Below, one piece after another: positions 55,484 through 62,130 of a stretch of DNA of 64,000 nt. The notes under the pieces were generated by a model. It did not search any database. It saw nothing but the letters and a program-made list of their open reading frames with translations, and was not told where the DNA came from. Every line of letters begins with the position of its first letter. Position 1 is the stretch's first letter. This DNA is from Akkermansia muciniphila. GTDB taxonomy: Bacteria; Verrucomicrobiota; Verrucomicrobiia; Verrucomicrobiales; Akkermansiaceae. The translations under genes and the position numbers were made by a program. The stretch is from NCBI RefSeq assembly GCF_002884975.1, contig NZ_PJKB01000001.1, forward strand, positions 310,001 to 374,000, read 5' to 3'.

Positions 55484-56451
55484 AGCGGAAGCCCTTCATC
55501 CGTCCGGAGCATCAGGGCGATGCGTTCCAGGCGGTAGTCTTCCGCGGTGACGGGTTCCTGGTCGGAGAGGGGAAGGCCGGTTTCCAGCGTGCTGCGTATG
55601 TAGGCGTCCGTATCCCGCGTGTTGGAGTACCGCATGCCGTTGATGGTGCTGACCGCGCCGGGGCCTATGCCCACGTAGTCCTCGCCTTTCCAATAAGCCA
55701 TGTTATGGGGGGAGCGGCAGCCTTCCCGTGCGTAGTTGGAGGTTTCATAATGGCGCATGCCCGCCGTTTCCAGGATGGTTTCCGCCAGTTCAAAGTAGGC
55801 CGCGTCTTCGTCCGGATCCTGCTTTTTTTCCCCGCTGAGCAGGCTCCGGAAGAATTCCGTGTCTTCCTCATAGGTGAGGTTGTAGGCGGAGATGTGGTCC
55901 GTTCCGGCGCGGACGGCTCCACGCAGGGTGGCCTTCCAGGTGGAGAGCGTCTGCCCTGGAATGGCGAACATGAGGTCCATGTTGACCTGGGGCATGCCCG
56001 CGTTTTTCAGCATTTCCACGGAGTGGAGGGCTTGTTCCGGCGTGTGCTCTCGCCCCAGCAGGCGCAGGATGCGCGCATCCAGGGATTGCACGCCCAGGGA
56101 GATACGGTTCATGCCCAGGCTGCGCCAGAAACGCACTTTTTTTTCCGTAAAGGTGGCGGGGTTGGCCTCAAAGGAGAATTCGTCCAGCCTGTCCACGGGA
56201 ATCAGCCGGTCCAGGGTTTCCATCAGGCGCCCCAGATGGGTGTCCGAGAGCATGGAGGGCGTTCCGCCGCCGAAGTAGAGTGTGGCCGTTTCCCCCCCGC
56301 GGTCCATGGACAGGGCCGCGGCGCGGGATTCAGCCTCCCGCGCCAGCGCACGGATGAAGAGCTTCATGTCCGTGGAGGCCGGCGTGTGCTTGAAGAAGGC
56401 GCAGTACGGGCAGATGCGGTGGCAGAAGGGGATGTGAACGTAAAGATGCAC
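55342..56451 (-). CDS. hemW: HemW, radical SAM haem chaperone / coproporphyrinogen dehydrogenase-like
   Basis: 369 residues, start GTG at 56451. The N-terminal LYVHIPFCHRICPYCAFFKH holds the radical-SAM CxxxCxxC cluster site. TLYFGGGTPSMLSD is the SAM-binding GGGTP motif. RISLGVQSLDARILRLLGRE and NMDLMFAIPGQTLSTWKATL, plus the C-terminal HemN-type domain, complete the family. It lacks the extra N-terminal residues of true HemN, so haem delivery (HemW) is more likely than coproporphyrinogen oxidation. It starts 15 bases after the 975-residue gene. Its 3' end carries the repeat that bounds the island, so the final 47 residues may derive from the inserted DNA. Confidence 0.92.
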   Translation of the reverse strand: MHLYVHIPFCHRICPYCAFFKHTPASTDMKLFIRALAREAESRAAALSMDRGGETATLYFGGGTPSMLSDTHLGRLMETLDRLIPVDRLDEFSFEANPATFTEKKVRFWRSLGMNRISLGVQSLDARILRLLGREHTPEQALHSVEMLKNAGMPQVNMDLMFAIPGQTLSTWKATLRGAVRAGTDHISAYNLTYEEDTEFFRSLLSGEKKQDPDEDAAYFELAETILETAGMRHYETSNYAREGCRSPHNMAYWKGEDYVGIGPGAVSTINGMRYSNTRDTDAYIRSTLETGLPLSDQEPVTAEDYRLERIALMLRTDEGLPLKYILPEYLPLLEQYRELGLADISPEQRLILKGRGRLLVDAIAAELC

Positions 56452-56466
56452 GGGGGACGGAGGAAA

Positions 56467-59394
56467 TCAGCGTCTCCGGCGGCGTCCGGAGTTTTCTTCC
56501 CCCTCGCCCTTCTTTTTCTGGGAGAGTTCCAGAATCCTGTCGGAAGAGTCCTTCATCTCCTTCTTGACGCGGGATTTTTCCGTACCGTCGGCCAGGGACA
56601 TGTAGTTCTTCGTCAGGGCACTGTAGAAGGGGTGAATTTTCGTTTCCTTCTTGTTCTTGGGCTTGTACCTGAACCCGTCCGGGCAGGTGTCCACCATGTT
56701 TTTCATCCAGGGTATCAGTTCCTCCTTGGGCAGGGCCAGGCACAGGGCGTCCAGGGAGAAGGACATTTCCTCCTGATCCACGTCCTTGGGAGCGTTCAGA
56801 ACGTTGTTTTCATCCCGGTAGAAGTTGAGGACTTTCTTGAAGCCCCTGTCCACGGTCCTCTTGAGCCTGTCCGTGCCCTGGGCCTTGGCATAGGCTATCT
56901 GGTAGGCGGCCTGGGGTTCCGGGTAGGAGTTGCGCTTGGACTCGGATTTGAGCCAGGACATGAGGTCCGCCCACTGGAAGGTCTTGTAGTCATGTTCCTG
57001 CTTCAGGGCGTTTTCCAGAATCACGGAGCAGAGCACATTGACGTATTCCTTGGCGTGGTTGGCCAGCATTTCCTTGCCGTTTTTGTCCCCGCGGCCTACG
57101 GAAGAGACGTATTTGCGCGTTTTCCAGAGCTTTCTGATGCCCATGCCGTCCGGAAGGGCCTCACGTACTTCATCCACCATCTTGGTAGCCCCCATGAGGT
57201 CCTGGGGAGCCTGCTTGAAGAGGGTGTACCAGGCTTCCGTATAGAACGGGTTGGCCTTGAGGATGGTTCTCATGGCGGTCTGGGTAAATTCCTTGGGAAG
57301 GGCGGCGGAGGCGTCTTCCGCTTCTTCCGTGGAGGAGCTTTTGCCTGCCAGCTTGTAGATGTTCATGGCGAAGCGGCTGTCGATGAATTTCTCGTAGTCG
57401 ATGTTCATGGACAGGGCCAGCCCGGACTGGTATTCCGCGTTGCCGGTGCGCGGCGCCTTGGAGTCCCGGAAGTACCAGAATCCCGTGGTGGCTTTCAGGG
57501 TGTCCACGCTCTGGCCTACGCTCAGCCAGCAGCCGTTGCCGTTGAAATTGGTGGTCATCAGGTTGCCGTGGCCGGGTTGTCCGGCGGGGGCGGCGGGAAT
57601 GCCGCGGGCAATCTGGGAGTTGCGGGAGATGAGGGACATGGTGCCGCACACGCCGCCTTCATGGAGCTTGCGTTCATTGGATTCACGGGACCATTCCGGG
57701 TCCGGGTCAAAGCTGAAGAGGATGGGGGGCTCCTTGTCGTCATCCATGCGGTAGGGGCCGTACAGCCACAGGCGCGTGGGGCCGCGCTGGCCCATGTAGC
57801 GTTCCCATACGCTGTCGCATTCCCGCAGGGGGCGCGTTTCGGAAAGGGCCATCATGGCTGGCCAGGGCGTCCCTTCCAGGGAGACGCCGGTCCATTCCAC
57901 GCGCTTGTGGTCCACGTCCCGCAGCTTGCTGCAGTTTTCATATTTGTCCACCAGGTAGGTGAAAAATTCCACCGGGGTGGGGAACGGGTCCCTCTTGCGC
58001 CTCAGCTGGCCGTGGCGGTACAGGTATTCATGCAGGAACCCGGCCAGGTTGCCTTCCGTGATGGCAGTGTCCCCGATTTCCGAGACGGTGGGGTATTTGT
58101 TGATCCAAGCCTGCTTGGGCGTGATTTTCTTGCGGTCCAGGTAGGCTTCCACCTTCTTGTAGCATTCTTCATCCACCGTGCGCGGAGCGTTCCCGTACCA
58201 GTTCACGGGGGGTTTTCCGGCGCAGTACAGGTCCGCAGGCGGAGGCATGGCGCCGGAGGACCTCAGGCCGTTCAGTTTGCCCAAGGCGTCAATATAGCGG
58301 CCCTGCTGGGTAAGGTCGAACGCGCCCATGCCGAATTCGCGGCGGCCCACCGCAAAGGCCAGCACGAGCTGGTTGTATTTTTCCGTTGTTTCCAGGCCCA
58401 GTTCATCAATCATGAAGGCCACATTGGTGGCGACGCTGGGGTCCGGCGGGAAAAACATGGCGAAGACTTCACGGTTGTTCTTCGTGTTTTTCAGCCATTT
58501 TTCAAAGTCCGGGGAGAAGGCGCCGCCGCGCTTTTTCACGTAGTCGCGCACGTAGGCTTCTGCATAAAGGGGGTATTTAGCCAGAAGTTTTTCAGAAAAT
58601 TTGCCCTTGGAGGCCATGGCTTCGTCCCGCAGCGCCTTTTCCATGGCGATGACTTGCGGAGAGGGGGAAAGATCGGGCGCGACCGGTTCCGGCTCGGGCT
58701 CAGGTTCCGGTTCAGGAGCCACGACGATGGGTTCCGGTTCCGGGGCAACCACCACGGGTTCCGGCTTGGGCGGAGCGGGCTTGGGTTTGGGCTTGGGCGG
58801 AGCCACTACCGGGGGCGCGACGGTTTTGGCGACGGGTTCCTTTTTGTCCTTGAGTATCTGGTAGCCCAGGAAGCCGAAGAGGACGAGCATCCCGGTAACG
58901 ATGACCGTGATAACGGGGAAGCCGCCGGAGCGCTTTACCTTGGGCAGCGGCGCGCCGGGAGTGATCGGCCCGGCCACGGGTTTCCGGAGCTGGGGCTGCT
59001 GCGGCTTTTTGGCCGGGCGCAAGGCCTGGGCGTGCGCTACAGCCGGCTGGGGCTGTGCCGCAGCCTGAACCTGCGGCTGTGCCAGCGGGTAGAGGAAAAG
59101 TACGGTGCCGAAGCCCCTCAGCTTGCCTTCCGCATTGGCGGAGTACTGGGCTTCAAAGGTTTCCTGCGCCTGGGCGAATTGAGCTTCATTTCCCGGAGCG
59201 GGGGAAAGTTCCCCGCTGGCCAGGTCACGGGTGACGAGGCCCTGGGGGCAGAATTCACGCACCAGCACGGCCTGGCCTTCCGGGGAAAGGGCCTGGTACA
59301 GGTTGTAATCCGGACCGCTTTCCACAAGCGCCGTGATTCTATAACCGCCTATGTTGAAGTGGGACGGGAGGGCTGGGGTTTGAGGGATTGTCAT
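56467..59394 (-). CDS. Large membrane protein with isolated kinase-N-lobe-like domain
   Basis: 975 residues. The first 90 read like the N-lobe of a bacterial Ser/Thr kinase: IGGYRITALVESGPDYNLYQ, then QAVLVREFCPQGLVTRDLAS and GNEAQFAQAQETFEAQYSA. These parallel 'YRIxxxLGxGGFGxTYLA', 'VAIKEFFPxGLAxRD' and 'FxxxxxxFxxEA'. The glycine loop is broken and the catalytic Lys is Arg; no HRD or DFG follows. Next come a Pro-rich linker, one transmembrane helix (FPVITVIVTGMLVLFGFLGY, about 160-180), a Pro/Glu repeat linker (PEPEPEPEPEPVAPD) and a 700-residue extracytoplasmic region of unknown fold ending in RRRRR-type basic residues. It is co-directional with hemW, 15 bases apart. Confidence 0.65.
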   Translation of the reverse strand: MTIPQTPALPSHFNIGGYRITALVESGPDYNLYQALSPEGQAVLVREFCPQGLVTRDLASGELSPAPGNEAQFAQAQETFEAQYSANAEGKLRGFGTVLFLYPLAQPQVQAAAQPQPAVAHAQALRPAKKPQQPQLRKPVAGPITPGAPLPKVKRSGGFPVITVIVTGMLVLFGFLGYQILKDKKEPVAKTVAPPVVAPPKPKPKPAPPKPEPVVVAPEPEPIVVAPEPEPEPEPEPVAPDLSPSPQVIAMEKALRDEAMASKGKFSEKLLAKYPLYAEAYVRDYVKKRGGAFSPDFEKWLKNTKNNREVFAMFFPPDPSVATNVAFMIDELGLETTEKYNQLVLAFAVGRREFGMGAFDLTQQGRYIDALGKLNGLRSSGAMPPPADLYCAGKPPVNWYGNAPRTVDEECYKKVEAYLDRKKITPKQAWINKYPTVSEIGDTAITEGNLAGFLHEYLYRHGQLRRKRDPFPTPVEFFTYLVDKYENCSKLRDVDHKRVEWTGVSLEGTPWPAMMALSETRPLRECDSVWERYMGQRGPTRLWLYGPYRMDDDKEPPILFSFDPDPEWSRESNERKLHEGGVCGTMSLISRNSQIARGIPAAPAGQPGHGNLMTTNFNGNGCWLSVGQSVDTLKATTGFWYFRDSKAPRTGNAEYQSGLALSMNIDYEKFIDSRFAMNIYKLAGKSSSTEEAEDASAALPKEFTQTAMRTILKANPFYTEAWYTLFKQAPQDLMGATKMVDEVREALPDGMGIRKLWKTRKYVSSVGRGDKNGKEMLANHAKEYVNVLCSVILENALKQEHDYKTFQWADLMSWLKSESKRNSYPEPQAAYQIAYAKAQGTDRLKRTVDRGFKKVLNFYRDENNVLNAPKDVDQEEMSFSLDALCLALPKEELIPWMKNMVDTCPDGFRYKPKNKKETKIHPFYSALTKNYMSLADGTEKSRVKKEMKDSSDRILELSQKKKGEGEENSGRRRRR

Positions 59395-59582
59395 GACGAA
59401 TCAAAAGATCAAAGACTCATGTATTTAAAAAGATACTGAACCGTTTGTCAATTCCGGAGTGCGGAAGCTGTGCCATAAGCCGGAGGATGAAACGGAACGC
59501 CTCCGGGACGCGGAACGTCCCGTTTTACGGAAGCTGGAAGGGGGCCTTTGCCATCCCTGCGGCGGGAGGGCGCAGACGTGGG

Positions 59583-60230
59583 CTACCGGATGGTGACTTT
59601 GGTGCCCAGGGGAGTGTGTTCAAAGAACGTCTTGGCCATGTCTGCCGGGAGCCGCACGCAACCGTGGCTGACCGGGTACCCGGTGACGAAGCCCACGTGC
59701 ATGCCGTAGCCGCCCGTAATCCGCATCCAGTAGGGCATGGGCGCCGGGTCAAAGTATGTTCCCGCGGGCGCGCCGCTGGACCGGGCGTTATAGTCCCCGT
59801 TTACCACGGCTCCGGTGGCCCTGCTGCGCAGAACGCCGTAAGTGCCGGACTTGTAGTTGGCGTCTTTCTGGATGATCTTGTAGGTGCCCCTGGGGGTGCC
59901 GTAGCCTTCCTTGCCGGAGGACATGGGGGATACGCCCACCAGCGTGGCGCCTACGTAGTAGAAGACTTTCTGCTGCTTGAGGTCAATGATGATGTGCTTT
60001 TCCCCCTGGATGCCTGACGGCAGGTCCCAGTATCCCTGGCCCAGGCGGGCTTCCGGCGGAAGCTCCGTGTTGACGCCGGAGGTGGTCCCCACGCCGGACA
60101 GGTAGCTGTCCTGTCCGGACGCGCCCTGAATTTTCCCGGCTATTTTATCAAAGAGCGGGGGCCTTCCGTACGGATTGCAGGAAACGAGAATGGAACTGAT
60201 AGAAACTAATGCCAGTATGCCGGATTTCAT
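59583..60230 (-). CDS. L,D-transpeptidase (YkuD) lipoprotein
   Basis: 215 residues. The N-terminus SGILALVSISSILVSCNPYG contains a lipobox (LVSC). The YkuD domain starts near KHIIIDLKQQKVFYYVGATL and carries the catalytic motif in GMHVGFVTGYPVSHGCVRLP (His, then SHGC with the nucleophile Cys). It forms or attaches 3-3 peptidoglycan cross-links at the cell wall, or anchors lipoproteins. The presence of this enzyme is interesting next to a PBP1A whose own transpeptidase site is degenerate. It is divergent from pyrE and separated from the 975-residue gene by about 190 bases. Confidence 0.92.
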   Translation of the reverse strand: MKSGILALVSISSILVSCNPYGRPPLFDKIAGKIQGASGQDSYLSGVGTTSGVNTELPPEARLGQGYWDLPSGIQGEKHIIIDLKQQKVFYYVGATLVGVSPMSSGKEGYGTPRGTYKIIQKDANYKSGTYGVLRSRATGAVVNGDYNARSSGAPAGTYFDPAPMPYWMRITGGYGMHVGFVTGYPVSHGCVRLPADMAKTFFEHTPLGTKVTIR

Positions 60231-60302
60231 GGGAACGGGGGAATGACAGGCAGGTTATGGAGCCTCTCCGCCTTTTTGTCAAGATTTGCATGCTGTTATC
60301 CG

Positions 60303-60331
60303 TTGCTTATTCCGGGGGCATCTGCTATACA
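60303..60331 (+). promoter_or_regulatory. Promoter of pyrE
   Basis: TTGCTT and TATACA are separated by 17 bases, 32 bases before the ATG at 60363. Confidence 0.45.
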
Positions 60332-60362
60332 CGGCGGAGCCATTTCATCCATCCCTATCTTC

Positions 60363-60932
60363 ATGAGCGAACAATACGACCTTCTGAAAAGCATTCTTCT
60401 GGAAAAATCCGTGCGCACGGGAACTTTCACGCTAGCCTCCGGCAAGGTTTCCGACCTGTATGTGGACTGCCGCATGACCGCCCTGGACCCTGTGGGGGCC
60501 ACGCTGGTGGGCGCGCTGGGCTGGAAGCTGGCAAAGGAGGAAATTCTTCCCCGTTTTCCGGAGGTTGCGGCCATCGGCGGCATGACCATGGGTGCTGACC
60601 CCATTTCCCTGGCCGTCGGCATGACCAGCGCCCTGGAGGGGGCAGAAAGGAAGCTCCAGGTATTCACCGTGCGCAAGGAGCCGAAGGACCATGGCCGCGG
60701 CCGCCGCATTGAAGGCAATTTCCAGGCGGGGGATACCGTCATCGTCGTGGACGACGTTATTACCACGGGCGGTTCCACCCTGAAGGCGATTGACGCCATT
60801 GAGGCGGAGGGGGGCAGGGTTGCCGCCGCTCTGGTGCTGCTGGACCGTGAGGAAGGCGGCCGCCAGGCGATTGAGGAACGCGGTATTCCCGTGTATACCC
60901 TGTACACCCGGACGTCCCTCCTGGGCAAATAA
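60363..60932 (+). CDS. pyrE: Orotate phosphoribosyltransferase
   Basis: 189 residues from the ATG at 60363. It joins orotate and PRPP to form OMP in pyrimidine synthesis. The PRPP-binding motif is TVIVVDDVITTGGSTLKAID. Earlier blocks are SVRTGTFTLASGKVSDLYVD, IGGMTMGADPISLAVGMTSA and FTVRKEPKDHGRGRRIEGNF with the flexible catalytic loop. The in-frame upstream extension to 60243 covers the promoter and is rejected. A GH3 gene follows after 14 bases in the same direction, so the two are co-transcribed. Confidence 0.94.
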   Translation: MSEQYDLLKSILLEKSVRTGTFTLASGKVSDLYVDCRMTALDPVGATLVGALGWKLAKEEILPRFPEVAAIGGMTMGADPISLAVGMTSALEGAERKLQVFTVRKEPKDHGRGRRIEGNFQAGDTVIVVDDVITTGGSTLKAIDAIEAEGGRVAAALVLLDREEGGRQAIEERGIPVYTLYTRTSLLGK

Positions 60933-60946
60933 TCTTTTTTCCGTTC

Positions 60947-62011
60947 ATGCTCCCCGCCCTGATCGGCATTAGCGGCCATGAAGTGGGCGCGGAAGAGGAG
61001 GCGGGCATCCTGCGTTTGCAGCCGGCCGGCTTCGTCCTGTTTTCCCGGAACGTGGCTTCCGTGGAGCAGGTGCGGAGGCTGACGGAAACGCTGCGGAAGC
61101 TTTGCCGCCACCATCCCGTCATTGCCATTGACCAGGAGGGGGGCCGGGTGGTGCGCACCGCAGCCCTGGGCCTGAATCTTCCTTCCCCGGCTTCTCTGGC
61201 GCGGCGGAGCGGTTTTAACGGCATCGTGGAGCTGGGCGCCGTGACGGCCCTGGCGCTCCGCTGCCTGGGAGTGAACCTGAACTTTGCCCCGGTGCTGGAC
61301 ATCTGCCATGATCCTTCCGCCCCCAACGCGCTGCCGGGCCGCTGCTGGGGGGATAACGCCCAGGACGTGATTTCACGCGGAGGCGTTTACTCCGCCAATC
61401 TGCGCCGGGGCGGCGTGGAGAGCTGCGGCAAGCATTTTCCCGGCATGGGGCGCGCCCAGGCGGACCCCCATTTCGGTCTTCCCGTGGTTGACCTGAATGA
61501 ACGGGAGTTGTTTGAGACGGACCTGCTGCCTTTCCTGGCGCTGTGTCCGGAACTGCCCGCCATCATGTCCGCCCATATCATGCTGCCGCAGATTGATCCG
61601 GATTATCCGGCCACCCTTTCCGGGCGGGTAATCGGGACTCTACTGCGGGACCGGCTCGGTTTCAAGGGCGTAGTGTTTACGGATGACCTGTGCATGGGGG
61701 CCATTACGGCGCAGCATGCTCCGGATGAAGCCGCCCTGCTTTCCCTCAGGGCCGGGTGCGACCTCCCCCTGATCTGCCATGAACCCCTCCCCTGGCTGGA
61801 CGGTCTGGCCGCCCGCCTGGAGGATATAAACGCCTACGACCGGGAGGATTCCTCCAAACGGGTGGAGAAGCTGAGCGACGCCCTGTGCTTCCCATTCCCG
61901 GAAAATTCCTCCCTGTGGGATTCCTGCCTGCGCCGTGCGGAGGCTCTGTGCCGGCTGGCGGATGACGGCGCGGAGAACGGCTTGCCTTCCTCCCCCGTGC
62001 AGAGGTACTGA
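60947..62011 (+). CDS. GH3 beta-N-acetylhexosaminidase (NagZ-like)
   Basis: 354 residues with no signal peptide, so cytosolic like NagZ. The order of NagZ blocks is kept: GFVLFSRNVASVEQVRRLTE, VIAIDQEGGRVVRTAALGLN, VNLNFAPVLDICHDPSAPNA, SCGKHFPGMGRAQADPHFGL and GFKGVVFTDDLCMGAITAQH (Asp nucleophile in TDD). Normal NagZ has KHFPGHG and the loop D-S-H; here the middle His is Met and the loop reads ADPH. NagZ releases GlcNAc from anhydro-muropeptides in peptidoglycan recycling, or it could split mucin-derived disaccharides. It is the second gene of the pyrE operon. Confidence 0.85.
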   Translation: MLPALIGISGHEVGAEEEAGILRLQPAGFVLFSRNVASVEQVRRLTETLRKLCRHHPVIAIDQEGGRVVRTAALGLNLPSPASLARRSGFNGIVELGAVTALALRCLGVNLNFAPVLDICHDPSAPNALPGRCWGDNAQDVISRGGVYSANLRRGGVESCGKHFPGMGRAQADPHFGLPVVDLNERELFETDLLPFLALCPELPAIMSAHIMLPQIDPDYPATLSGRVIGTLLRDRLGFKGVVFTDDLCMGAITAQHAPDEAALLSLRAGCDLPLICHEPLPWLDGLAARLEDINAYDREDSSKRVEKLSDALCFPFPENSSLWDSCLRRAEALCRLADDGAENGLPSSPVQRY

Positions 62012-62038
62012 TATTCCGGAAAAAACGTGCCGGGAGTT

Positions 62039-62053
62039 CCGCATGGCATGCGG
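62039..62053. repeat. REP-like palindrome
   Basis: CCGCAT and ATGCGG flank GGC and are followed by CATT. It lies just after the GH3 gene, before the terminator of the convergent gene. Confidence 0.45.
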
Positions 62054-62072
62054 CATTTTCCCGGATTCCCAT

Positions 62073-62109
62073 TAAAAGGCGCCGCCTCACCATGGGTGCG
62101 GCGGCGCCT
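62073..62109 (-). terminator. Terminator of the last leftward gene
   Basis: AGGCGCCGCC pairs perfectly with GGCGGCGCCT around a 13-base loop. On the - strand it is followed by TTTTAAT. Confidence 0.75.
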
Positions 62110-62130
62110 GGAGGGGAAGGGGGTCCTGCT

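Noticed and set aside
58680-58760. Short tandem repeats coding PEPEPEP as a possible phase-variable tract
   Set aside because: The units are imperfect codons of a Pro/Glu linker and not an exact short-unit repeat, so slippage is not strongly indicated.
55405-59439. A 1,344-codon open frame on the + strand opposite hemW and the 975-residue gene
   Set aside because: It is a GC-driven shadow: the - strand holds a recognisable HemW and a domain-structured membrane protein, and the + frame product has no motif.
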